A DNA stretch of 64,000 nt, taken from the NCBI GenBank assembly GCA_038120095.1, contig JAYOKZ010000007.1:38144-102143 (forward strand), written 5' to 3'. The notes below the pieces were generated by a model. It was not told the origin of the DNA and searched no databases. It saw nothing but the letters and a program-made list of their open reading frames with translations. Numbering within the stretch: the first letter of the stretch is position 1; each line of letters begins with the position of its first letter. Source of the stretch: UBA2589 sp038120095. Its GTDB lineage: Bacteria > Gemmatimonadota > Gemmatimonadetes > Longimicrobiales > Gaopeijiaceae. A program made the position numbers and the translations under genes. This document shows positions 26,075-35,708 of this stretch, in pieces.

Positions 26075-28033
26075 ATGTACCCCGAGCGACCTTGCGCACG
26101 TTTTGCGCTCTTCCTCATGCTCGTCACGATCGTCGTCGGGTGCTCCGACGAGCCCCTCGTCGATGACGGAGCAGATTGGCCGCATTACGCCCGCGACCTG
26201 GCGGCGACCAAGTACTCGCCACTCGACCAGATCTCCGCTTCCAATGCGGCAGATCTCGAGGTGGCGTGGGTGTGGGAGTCCGCCGACTATCGACTCAGCG
26301 GGGAGCATGAGGGTGCGACGGTCAATCCGAATTACCAGGCGACGCCCATCAAGATCGGCGACCGACTGTACACATCGACGAACCTCGGTCAGGCCGTAGC
26401 ACTCGACCCCGCGACCGGTCGGGAACTCTGGCGATTCGACCCCTATGCCTCCGGGCTTCGGGACGTTCCCGGAGGGCGCTCGAACCGCGGGGTCGCATAT
26501 TGGAGTGACGGGGAGGAAGAGCGCATCCTGCTTGGCTCGGGGGAGTACCTCGTCTCGCTCGACGCGAGAACCGGCCAGCCCGATCCGGGTTTCGGCGGGA
26601 CCGGTGCCGTCGATCTCGCCGACGATCCCGACCCGCGTGTCCTTACGTATTCGTGGACGTCCGCACCACTCGTGGTTCGAGATGTCGTCATCGTCGGTAC
26701 TACCGCCATGGTGCCGAACCGGAACTGGACGACGGCACCCCCCGGATACGTCAGGGCCTACGACATCCGTACCGGCGAACTCCGATGGCGCTTCAACCCG
26801 ATTCCGGAGCCGGGTGACCCGGCGATTGAGACCTGGGCCGACTCCTCATGGGTCTACAGCGGAAACGGCAACGTCTGGACGCTCATGAGCGCCGACCCCG
26901 AACTCGGCCACGTCTATCTGCCTCTGAAGACGACGACCAATGACTGGTACGGTGGAGCCCGCCCGGGGGATAACCTCTACGGGGAGTCGGTGGTCGCAGT
27001 CGACGTCGACACAGGGGAGCGGGTCTGGCACTACCAGATGGTCCGCCACGGCATCTGGGACTACGACCCGCCTGCCGCTCCGAATGTCATGGACGTCGTC
27101 ATCGACGGTGCCCCACGAAAGGTCGTCGCGCAGGTCACCAAGCAGGCGTTCGTGTTCGCATTCGATCGTGAGACGGGCGAGCCCATCTGGCCGATCGAGG
27201 ATCGCCGTGTGCCGCCTTCACCGGTCCCGGGAGAGGTCGCTGCTGAAACGCAGCCGTTCCCGACGCGTCCCGCGCCCTTCGATCATCAGGGGATCACCGT
27301 CGACGACCTGATCGATTTCACCCCGGAGCTGCGCGCGGAGGCCGAGGACATCCTCGACGACTTCGTGTACGGGCCGATGTTCACCCCGCCGACCGTCAGG
27401 GGCGTCAACGGGAAACAGGGTACGATCCTCATGCCTGGCTGGGTCGGCGGTGCCAACTGGGGCGGGGCGGCCGTCGATCCGGAAACTGGTCTCATGTACG
27501 TCCCGTCCGTCACCTCGCCCAACGTCACCGCACTCGTTCCACCTCCGCTTCCGGACAGCTCCGATCATCGCTTCATCCGGGGCCTTCCACGGGAGGTGCC
27601 GATGCCCGGCGGCCTTCCCCTGCTGAAGCCACCGTACGGAAGAATCACGGCGATCGACATGAACACGGGCGAGCATATCTGGATGCAACCCAACGGGCCG
27701 GGTCCGCGGGACCACCCGGCCATCGCAGACCTGGATCTGCCCTGGCTCGGGCAGCGAGGGCGCCCAGCCCCTCTCCTCACCCGGACACTTCTCTTCCTCG
27801 GAGAGGGAACGGAGGACGCACTGTCCATTCTCCCCATTGCAGGAGGCAAGGCGTTCCGTGCCTGGGACAAGGAGACGGGAGAGGTCGTGTGGGAGATGAA
27901 CCTGCCGGCCGGTACGTCCGGTGCGCCGATGACCTACCTGTCCAACGGTCGACAGTTCGTCGTAGTCGCTGTCGGCGATCGTGATACGAGCGGACGCCTC
28001 ATCGCGCTCGCGCTCCCCGAGGCCGGCAGCTAA
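26075..28033 (+). CDS. PQQ-dependent dehydrogenase lipoprotein
   Basis: A 652-residue quinoprotein with an eight-bladed propeller of the PQQ glucose/alcohol dehydrogenase type. The lipobox VTIVVGC at the N-terminus indicates a lipoprotein. Propeller signatures include DWPHYARDLAATKYSPLDQI, AVALDPATGRELWRFDP and GYVRAYDIRTGELRWRFNP, and later RAWDKETGEVVWEMNLPAGT. It lacks both the membrane domain of E. coli-type glucose dehydrogenase and a fused cytochrome c domain, so electrons must go to a separate carrier, plausibly the cytochrome c' encoded 65 bases downstream. The ATG at 26075 follows AAGGGAG. PQQ biosynthesis genes are not in the window. Confidence 0.9.
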   Translation: MYPERPCARFALFLMLVTIVVGCSDEPLVDDGADWPHYARDLAATKYSPLDQISASNAADLEVAWVWESADYRLSGEHEGATVNPNYQATPIKIGDRLYTSTNLGQAVALDPATGRELWRFDPYASGLRDVPGGRSNRGVAYWSDGEEERILLGSGEYLVSLDARTGQPDPGFGGTGAVDLADDPDPRVLTYSWTSAPLVVRDVVIVGTTAMVPNRNWTTAPPGYVRAYDIRTGELRWRFNPIPEPGDPAIETWADSSWVYSGNGNVWTLMSADPELGHVYLPLKTTTNDWYGGARPGDNLYGESVVAVDVDTGERVWHYQMVRHGIWDYDPPAAPNVMDVVIDGAPRKVVAQVTKQAFVFAFDRETGEPIWPIEDRRVPPSPVPGEVAAETQPFPTRPAPFDHQGITVDDLIDFTPELRAEAEDILDDFVYGPMFTPPTVRGVNGKQGTILMPGWVGGANWGGAAVDPETGLMYVPSVTSPNVTALVPPPLPDSSDHRFIRGLPREVPMPGGLPLLKPPYGRITAIDMNTGEHIWMQPNGPGPRDHPAIADLDLPWLGQRGRPAPLLTRTLLFLGEGTEDALSILPIAGGKAFRAWDKETGEVVWEMNLPAGTSGAPMTYLSNGRQFVVVAVGDRDTSGRLIALALPEAGS

Positions 28034-28098
28034 TGTGCGTAGGTAGTTATACTGACCCACGGAACGGACCCCTGCGGTCCCAGACCCGGAGAAGAGCC

Positions 28099-28545
28099 GT
28101 GAAGCCCTACAGAAGCCTGCTCGCGATCCTCACCCTCGCCGTCGCTGTCGGCGCCCCGACCGGGCTCGAGGCGCAGGACGACGTCGTGGCGTACCGCCAA
28201 TCCCTGATGCAGGCCTTTCGAGTCCACATGGGTGGCGTGGGCGCCGCCATGGGCGATGCCGCTCCGATGGGTCACGCCGTGTACCACGCACAGGCGTTCC
28301 ACGGGATGGCTCAGGCTCTCGCCAACGCCTTCCCCGCCGGTTCCGAGGGGGGACGCTCGCTTCCGGCGATCTGGTCCGACCGCGACGGGTTTCTTGACCG
28401 TGTGACCGCCATCCAGACAGCCACCGCTGACCTCCTGGAAGCTGCCGAGGCTGGCGACGCGGCAGCGGTGGGAGCCGCGATGCAGGCTGTTCGGGGAACG
28501 TGCGGAGCGTGCCATCAGACATTCCGGGGACCCGCCAGCGAGTAA
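28099..28545 (+). CDS. Cytochrome c' (class II cytochrome c)
   Basis: A 148-residue periplasmic four-helix-bundle cytochrome. A signal peptide (SLLAILTLAVAVGAPTG) is followed by AYRQSLMQAF near the mature N-terminus and a single C-terminal heme site CGACH. That C-terminal position is diagnostic of class II cytochromes. The GTG at 28099 with GGAGAAGAG upstream fits the signal peptide; an ATG at 28033 that overlaps the PQQ dehydrogenase stop would add a charged extension. The gene probably forms an operon with the dehydrogenase and ends at the terminator at 28571-28601. Confidence 0.9.
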   Translation: MKPYRSLLAILTLAVAVGAPTGLEAQDDVVAYRQSLMQAFRVHMGGVGAAMGDAAPMGHAVYHAQAFHGMAQALANAFPAGSEGGRSLPAIWSDRDGFLDRVTAIQTATADLLEAAEAGDAAAVGAAMQAVRGTCGACHQTFRGPASE

Positions 28546-28570
28546 CTGCGCCCGGCTTCCCCGACGGTTC

Positions 28571-28601
28571 GAAGGCTCCGCCCGCACGGGGCGGGGCCTT
28601 C
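28571..28601 (+). terminator. Strong hairpin between convergent genes
   Basis: A 13-base-pair stem (GAAGGCTCCGCCC with GGGCGGGGCCTTC, one T-G pair) closes a 5-base loop GCACG. It stands between the cytochrome c' stop (28545) and the M19 stop (28602) of the opposite strand. A short TTA/TT-rich segment follows on the plus strand, so it can end the PQQ-cytochrome transcript and may also stop the convergent one. Confidence 0.75.
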
Positions 28602-29780
28602 TTACATTCCCCCCCAGATTTCTCCGAGTACCCGCTGAAAATTGACACCGAGGATCCCCCGAATGTGCTCGTCGGTGTACCCGCGCCGGATCAGACCGTC
28701 GGTCACGTCAAACATCCTCTTCGGATGCGAGATTTCATCGATGTCGATCTTGTCCCGAAAAGCGTACGAGCCCTTGTAATTCGCCTTGAGCGCGGCGTAC
28801 TGGTCTGCGGGCATGTCATCGTAGCCGTGGAGGTCGATGTCCGATCCAATCCCCAGGTGCTCCACGCCGACGAGGTCCCGAACGTGGTCGAAATGATCCA
28901 GGTAGCTCTCGATGGTCGTCGGCTCCCGGTCACTGACGAAGTTCCGCACACCCGTGATGCCCATCACACCGCCCGTCTCCGCCATGCGCCGGATCGCCTC
29001 ATCCGTCTTGCACCTCGGATGGCCGGGATTGAGGGCCCTGGCGTTCGAATGCGTGTAGAGCACAGGCGCGCTCGACACCTCGCACGCATCGAGGGTCGTC
29101 CGGTCCCCCGAGTGGGAGACGTCGACGGCCATGCCGACACGATTCATCTCCGCGACGATGGACACCCCGAAATCGCTGATCCCCCCGTCGATCCGCTCGG
29201 TCGAACCGTTACCGATCATGTTGCGGCTGTTGTAGGTGAGCTGACTCACCCGTTGACCCAGCTGGTGGAAGGTCTCGACGTCCTGCACGCTTCGAAAATG
29301 GGATGAATTCTGGATGCCGATCAGGATGCCTGCGCGCCCCGAGCCGTGCACCGCGGCCAGATCCTCCGCCGAGTCGATCCGCACGAAGACATCGGGTCGG
29401 TTGGCGATGATCGAGTTGTAGCTCCCGACGAAGGCGAGGCAGTTCTGGTAGGCCTCGTTCTGCGTCCGTCCTCCGACCCCGCTCGCGATGTGGAAAACGT
29501 CGATCTCCGACGTACGGAATTCGGCCGCATCCGCTGCGTTCAGGCCCGAGTAATCGGGGCCCCACCGCTCACCGGTCTCGCCGTTGATCGTGGTCAGCCC
29601 GAGCATGTCGATGACGAGCGACCCCTCGACGAGGTCGACGCACCGCCGGGTGTACTCCTGGGGCACACCCGCGAACAGTCGGAACCGGCCGACATTGACG
29701 AAGGGAGCCCCGGCGAGCGCACCTGCGGCACCGAGGCCGATCCTCACGGCATCCCGACGCGTTATCGATCCTTTGCTCAT
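28602..29780 (-). CDS. Tat-exported M19 dipeptidase-like protein with altered metal site
   Basis: A 392-residue protein of the M19 (renal/membrane dipeptidase) fold with a Tat leader (TRRDAVRIGLGAAGALA). The C-terminal half keeps VDVSHSGDRTT, LYTHSNARALNPGHPR and HLGIGSDIDLHG, which contain two metal-binding His and the late Asp. The first motif, normally DGHxD, reads VIDMLGL, so the expected His and Asp are missing, and the Glu of the usual IGxEG segment is Gln (IGIQNSS). Activity is therefore doubtful or different from classical dipeptidases. The ATG at 29780 has AGGAGGA upstream. It lies 47 bases after kbl. Confidence 0.82.
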   Translation of the reverse strand: MSKGSITRRDAVRIGLGAAGALAGAPFVNVGRFRLFAGVPQEYTRRCVDLVEGSLVIDMLGLTTINGETGERWGPDYSGLNAADAAEFRTSEIDVFHIASGVGGRTQNEAYQNCLAFVGSYNSIIANRPDVFVRIDSAEDLAAVHGSGRAGILIGIQNSSHFRSVQDVETFHQLGQRVSQLTYNSRNMIGNGSTERIDGGISDFGVSIVAEMNRVGMAVDVSHSGDRTTLDACEVSSAPVLYTHSNARALNPGHPRCKTDEAIRRMAETGGVMGITGVRNFVSDREPTTIESYLDHFDHVRDLVGVEHLGIGSDIDLHGYDDMPADQYAALKANYKGSYAFRDKIDIDEISHPKRMFDVTDGLIRRGYTDEHIRGILGVNFQRVLGEIWGGM

Positions 29781-29827
29781 GACGACTCCTCCTGTGTTTG
29801 GTGCGAAGGTGCAGGGGTACGACGGGG

Positions 29828-31054
29828 TCAGGCCACGTACGCCTCCAGAATTCCCAGGACCCGGTCGATGTCGGCCTCGGTGTGATCCGCGTTGATCTGA
29901 GTCCGGATCTCCTCGTCACCCTGTGGCACGACGGGGAAGGCCAGGCCTGTCACCAGAACCCCGTTGTCGTAGAGGTGCTCGACGAGATCGTGTGTCTTCG
30001 CGGTGTCCCGGATCATCAGGGGAACGACCGGATGCTCGCCCGGGATCGTCTCGATCCCGATGCGCCCCAGGCCCTCCTCGAACCGCTTCGTCAAGCCACG
30101 CAGGTTGGTCAGCAGTCCCTCGCCCTCGGGGCTGTCGATCACGCGAAGTGCAGCGAGCGCAGCGGCAGCTTCACCGACCGTGATCGGGTTCGAGTAGATG
30201 TACATCTGGGATGACTCACGGAAGAACCGGATCATCGCCTCGTTCCCGACGACGTAGCCGCCGTTCACACCGAACGCTTTGCCCAGTGTCCCGACGAGGA
30301 TGTCCACCGGCGGGCAGTTCGTGTACTCCTCGGTCCCCCGCCCCGTCCGGCCGAACGCGCCGACCCCGTGCGAGTCATCGACGAGGCACACGACGTTCTC
30401 CTCGTAGGCGTCGTCGTGCTTCTGGCAGAGCGCCATCACTTCATCGAGCGGTGCGTGATCCCCGCGCATCGAGAAGATCCCGTCGGTCACGACGAGCGCG
30501 CGCTTCGCCCTGCCCTTCCACTCCTCGAGTGCGGCGTCGAGCCGCGCCATGTCGTTGTGCGCGTAGATCGCCTTCCCTGCGGGGCGCGACAGCTTCATCG
30601 CATTGATGATGCAGTTGTGGTTCAGCTCATCCGAGATAAGCACCGTGTCCGGGGTCACGAGCGGTGTAATCGTGGACACGATCGTCGCGTACGCGGACGA
30701 GAAGATCATGCCCGCGTCACGATCGTGGAATTCGGCCAGAGCGCGTTCCAGATCGACGTGGGCGGCATAGCTTCCGGAGATGAATCGCACCGCCCCGGGT
30801 CCTGCTCCGAATTCGGCGGTCGCCTCCTCCTCCGCGGCCATCACGGCGGGATGCAACCCCAGCCCCATGTACGAGTTGGAGTTCATCCGCATGAACTCCT
30901 TTTCACCTTCCCCCTCCAGCAGAAAGCGGGGGCCGCGGTCTCCCTCGGCACGCTTCACCCCGACGACTACCGTCTCGGCGCCCTTGGCAGTGCCCGATGA
31001 ATCGAGCTCGGTCACGTGTCGGTTCAACGCCTCGGTCAGGCGATCAGAAGGCAT
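29828..31054 (-). CDS. kbl: Glycine C-acetyltransferase (2-amino-3-ketobutyrate CoA ligase)
   Basis: This PLP enzyme cleaves 2-amino-3-oxobutyrate with CoA into glycine and acetyl-CoA. The 408-residue protein fits the alpha-oxoamine synthase family: NSNSYMGLGLHPAVM, GAGPGAVRFISGSYAAH, LISDELNHNCIINA, LVDDSHGVGAFG and the PLP lysine in GTLGKAFGVNGG. It is 9 bases downstream of the threonine dehydrogenase gene, whose product is its substrate, so the pair turns threonine into glycine. The N-terminus is a little longer than in E. coli Kbl, with an insert around VVGVKRAEGDRGP. Confidence 0.92.
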   Translation of the reverse strand: MPSDRLTEALNRHVTELDSSGTAKGAETVVVGVKRAEGDRGPRFLLEGEGEKEFMRMNSNSYMGLGLHPAVMAAEEEATAEFGAGPGAVRFISGSYAAHVDLERALAEFHDRDAGMIFSSAYATIVSTITPLVTPDTVLISDELNHNCIINAMKLSRPAGKAIYAHNDMARLDAALEEWKGRAKRALVVTDGIFSMRGDHAPLDEVMALCQKHDDAYEENVVCLVDDSHGVGAFGRTGRGTEEYTNCPPVDILVGTLGKAFGVNGGYVVGNEAMIRFFRESSQMYIYSNPITVGEAAAALAALRVIDSPEGEGLLTNLRGLTKRFEEGLGRIGIETIPGEHPVVPLMIRDTAKTHDLVEHLYDNGVLVTGLAFPVVPQGDEEIRTQINADHTEADIDRVLGILEAYVA

Positions 31055-31063
31055 TCAGGACTC

Positions 31064-32011
31064 CTATTCGTCGTTGTCGGTCAGGTGTTCGAGCATGTCC
31101 ACCGTCATGGCCGCGGCGTCAAAGGACGGACTCCAGTCCCATTCATCCCGTGCGGCAGAATCGTCGATGCGATCGGGCCATGAATCCGCGATCGCCTGAC
31201 GTACGGGGTCGATGTCGTAGTCGATCTCGAAGTCGGGGATGTGCTTCCGAATCTCCTCGGCGAGGCCGGTCGGAGTGAGCTGCATCGCCGTCACGTTGAA
31301 CGCATTTCTATGCCGCAGCCGGGCCGCATCCGCCTCCATGATGCCGATCAGCGCATCGATGGCGTCCGGCATGTACATCATGTCGAGCTGCGAGTCGGGG
31401 CCCAGGAAGCAGGTGTAGCGCCCGTCGGACACAGCCTTGTAGTAGATGTCGACGGCCCAATCGGTCGTACCGCCTCCCGGCGGCGCACCGTACGAGATCA
31501 GACCCGGAAAACGGACACCCCTCGTATCGACGCCATACCGGGTGTGGTAGTAATCGCAGAGAAGCTCACCCGCGACCTTCGTGATCCCGTACATCGTGGC
31601 GGGCCGCATGATCGTGTCCTGTGGCGTCGGATCCTTCGGCGTGTCGGGGCCGAAGGCCCCGATCGAGCTCGGCGTGAAAACGGCACAACCCTGCTCCCGC
31701 GCGACTTCGAGCACGGCCTCGAGGCTGACCATGTTCACCTGCCACGCGAGCCTCGGATCCTTTTCGCCCGTGGCGGACAGGATTGCCGCCAGGTGATAGA
31801 CCGTATCCGCCTGGTGCTGCATGACACACTGCCCGACGGCCTGAGCGTCCATGGCGTCGAGGACCTGGAACGGGCCGGACTCCGTGAATTCCGGGCCGAG
31901 ATTTCGAACGTCGGTCGCGAGGACGTTCGCCTCGCCATAGAGCTCGCGTAGACGTGGGACGAGCCAGGAACCGATCTGGCCGCCTGCGCCCGTGATAAGG
32001 ATGCGTTTCAA
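31064..32011 (-). CDS. tdh: L-threonine 3-dehydrogenase, short-chain (SDR) type
   Basis: A 315-residue NAD-dependent enzyme that oxidises threonine to 2-amino-3-oxobutyrate. The Rossmann motif ILITGAGGQIGS is at the N-terminus, the catalytic region has FTPSSIGAFGPDTP and MYGITKVAGE (YxxxK), and the C-terminal part has FNVTAMQLTPTGLAEEI as in SDR-type threonine dehydrogenases. It is unrelated to the zinc Tdh of E. coli. No ATG is available; TTG at 32011 gives the standard N-terminus LKRILITG, and TTG at 32083 is an alternative. It is co-directional with kbl 9 bases downstream. Confidence 0.88.
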   Translation of the reverse strand: MKRILITGAGGQIGSWLVPRLRELYGEANVLATDVRNLGPEFTESGPFQVLDAMDAQAVGQCVMQHQADTVYHLAAILSATGEKDPRLAWQVNMVSLEAVLEVAREQGCAVFTPSSIGAFGPDTPKDPTPQDTIMRPATMYGITKVAGELLCDYYHTRYGVDTRGVRFPGLISYGAPPGGGTTDWAVDIYYKAVSDGRYTCFLGPDSQLDMMYMPDAIDALIGIMEADAARLRHRNAFNVTAMQLTPTGLAEEIRKHIPDFEIDYDIDPVRQAIADSWPDRIDDSAARDEWDWSPSFDAAAMTVDMLEHLTDNDE

Positions 32012-32212
32012 GTCGTACCGTACCCGATCAGCGATGCGAAAAGGAAGTACGCGGCACCCCGGAAACGGGGCGCGGGCGGCCAAATCTTATCGAACCGGGA
32101 CGCGTCCGGCGACCCGCGGACGCACGAACCCACGGCGTAGCCCGTTGCTCCGAGCCGGCGCCTCGTCTAGCGTCCCGGCACATTCGATACCAAACCCGAG
32201 GCGCAACTCGAG

Positions 32213-33511
32213 ATGAATGGCAAAATACAGCAGCTGGCGACCGCGCTCGCGTTCCTGACGATCGCGGCCGCCCCCCTGGCGGCGCAGAGCAGCAACCCGC
32301 TTCATGGCACCCTCGATGAGCTCGCGGCAGCGATCAACGATCAGGTCGTGGCATGGCGCAGGGACATCCACGCCAACCCCGAGCTGGGCATGCAGGAGTT
32401 CCGGACGGCCGGCCTGGTCGCCGACCACCTGACTTCTCTGGGTATCCACGTTCAGACCGGGATCGCAGGGACGGGCGTGGTTGGTGTGCTCGAGGGAGGA
32501 CGCCCCGGGCCCGTGGTTGCCCTCCGAGCCGATATGGACGGACTCCCGGTCACGGAACTCGCGGACGTACCGTTCGCATCCCGCGTCACGACGCAGTGGC
32601 AGGGACGCGAGGTCGGAGTGATGCACGCCTGCGGTCACGACAATCACGTCGCGATCCTCATGGGTGTGGCCTCCGTGCTGGCAGAAATGCGGGACGACCT
32701 TCCCGGGACCGTAAAATTCCTCTTTCAGCCGGCCGAGGAGGGACCTGGCGGGGCCAAACCCATGATTGCTGAAGGTGTCATGGAGGGTGTCGATGCCGTA
32801 TTCGGCCTCCATGTCTTCCCGGACCGTGTTGGAACGATCCGAACTCGGGCCGGGGGGATGCTGGCTAGCTCAGACGGACTCAGGATCGTTGTGCGAGGAG
32901 TCCAGACCCATGGTGCCTATCCGTGGGATGGTGTGGATCCAATTGTCACGGCGTCCCAGATCGTGATGGGGCTGCAGCAGATCGTGAGCCGTCAGATCGA
33001 CACCAGTGGCTCTACCGCGATCGTGACCATCGGCCAGATCGAGGGAGGCAACCGGGGGAACATCATCCCGGACACGGTACTGATGGTCGGTACGATCCGG
33101 ACCCTGGACCCCGAGCAGCAGGACGACGTTCACGACCGAATCCGAAGGATCGCTACTAATATCGCGGAAGCGAATGGCGCCGTAGCCGACGTGACGATCG
33201 ACCGTGGTTACCCTGTGACCGTGAACGATCCGACACTGACGGATCGGATGCTTCCCAGCCTCGAGCGGGTGGTGGGCAATCGCCTCGGCGAAATGACGCC
33301 CACGCTCGGCGCAGAGGACTTCTCCTACTTCGCCATGGAAGCGCCAGGACTGTTCATCAATCTGGGGGTGGGAGCCGACGATCCTTCGCTCGTCCACCCG
33401 AACCACTCCCCCTACTTCTATGCAGACGAACGCGCCCTTCCCATAGGCGTCCGAGCGCTCGCCAGCCTGGCGGTGGACTACCTGACGGGGCGACCGATTT
33501 CACAGGACTGA
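32213..33511 (+). CDS. Secreted M20 amidohydrolase (hippurate/amino-acylase type)
   Basis: A 432-residue metalloenzyme with a signal peptide (LATALAFLTIAAAPLAAQ). It has the M20D pattern: ALRADMDGLPV, GVMHACGHDNHVAILMG (Cys and two His), LFQPAEEGPGGAKPMI (Glu pair), VFGLHVFP (His) and TLGAEDFSYFA near the end. Family members hydrolyse N-acyl amino acids or amino acid conjugates such as hippurate or indoleacetyl-amino acids. The ATG at 32213 starts directly at the signal peptide. It diverges from tdh across about 200 bases and ends at a strong terminator. Confidence 0.9.
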   Translation: MNGKIQQLATALAFLTIAAAPLAAQSSNPLHGTLDELAAAINDQVVAWRRDIHANPELGMQEFRTAGLVADHLTSLGIHVQTGIAGTGVVGVLEGGRPGPVVALRADMDGLPVTELADVPFASRVTTQWQGREVGVMHACGHDNHVAILMGVASVLAEMRDDLPGTVKFLFQPAEEGPGGAKPMIAEGVMEGVDAVFGLHVFPDRVGTIRTRAGGMLASSDGLRIVVRGVQTHGAYPWDGVDPIVTASQIVMGLQQIVSRQIDTSGSTAIVTIGQIEGGNRGNIIPDTVLMVGTIRTLDPEQQDDVHDRIRRIATNIAEANGAVADVTIDRGYPVTVNDPTLTDRMLPSLERVVGNRLGEMTPTLGAEDFSYFAMEAPGLFINLGVGADDPSLVHPNHSPYFYADERALPIGVRALASLAVDYLTGRPISQD

Positions 33512-33545
33512 ACCCGGGGAGGTTCCCGGGTCCCATCGCAGGCAC

Positions 33546-33590
33546 GAAGCCCCCGGCCACGTGACGTGACCGGGGGCTTCGTTGTTTTGA
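33546..33590 (+). terminator. Rho-independent terminator after the M20 gene
   Basis: An 11-base-pair GC stem (GAAGCCCCCGG with CCGGGGGCTTC, 33546-33580) encloses a loop that itself contains the inverted repeat CACGTgacGTG. It is followed on the plus strand by GTTGTTTTG. It lies 34 bases after the M20 stop and before the convergent thiC stop. Confidence 0.85.
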
Positions 33591-33608
33591 ACGAGGCCAA
33601 CGGCCCTC

Positions 33609-35372
<1,764 letters not shown>

Positions 35373-35441
35373 CGCGCTCACCATTCGACGGGGAGCGCGA
35401 TCCGAGGGCCTGCCGCCTGGGGTTCATGTGGCCTCGAGTGC

Positions 35442-35540
35442 GCCGCGCTCCCTACGCCGGTCTCAACCGGATCAGGTTCCAAGGGTCACTCTCAACCGGA
35501 CCGATTCGCCTGAGCGAGTCGTGCCGGTGCCCCTGACGGC
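35442..35540 (-). ncRNA. TPP riboswitch (THI element) controlling thiC
   Basis: Read on the minus strand, the leader has the core THI-box elements in the right order and spacing: CAGGGGCACC, the GTTGAGAGTGACCC segment (consensus CTGAGA...ACCC), GGAACCTGATCCGG, then GACCGGCGTAGGGA. GCCG at the 5' end can pair with CGGC at the 3' end as P1. It lies about 70 bases before the thiC start. The bases between show no U-run terminator, so control may act on translation or through Rho. Confidence 0.95.
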
Positions 35541-35708
35541 CCTTCAAGCTACGAGCGAGATGGATCGATGCAAAACGATCGCAATCGAGCGGCGACCTGT
35601 CGAAGGTCGGCCACAGCGGCGGTTGCGGCGCTGGCGGAGGTGGCGGGGGGCACCAAGGTTGTCCGTGTCCGGTGCTCATGCTCGTTCGCACGATTCCCCG
35701 AGCCACGG
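35541..35708. promoter_or_regulatory. Divergent promoter region between thiC leader and kinase gene
   Basis: This stretch has to hold the promoter that makes the riboswitch RNA on the minus strand. An open frame reads through it on the plus strand into the kinase gene from an ATG at 35568, but that N-terminus (Ala/Arg-rich) has no kinase similarity. I therefore treat these bases as non-coding. No confident promoter hexamers could be picked. Confidence 0.4.

Noticed and set aside
35568..35708. A kinase start at ATG 35568
   Set aside because: The extra 47 residues are Ala/Arg-rich without kinase similarity, and this stretch is needed for the promoter of the thiC riboswitch transcript.
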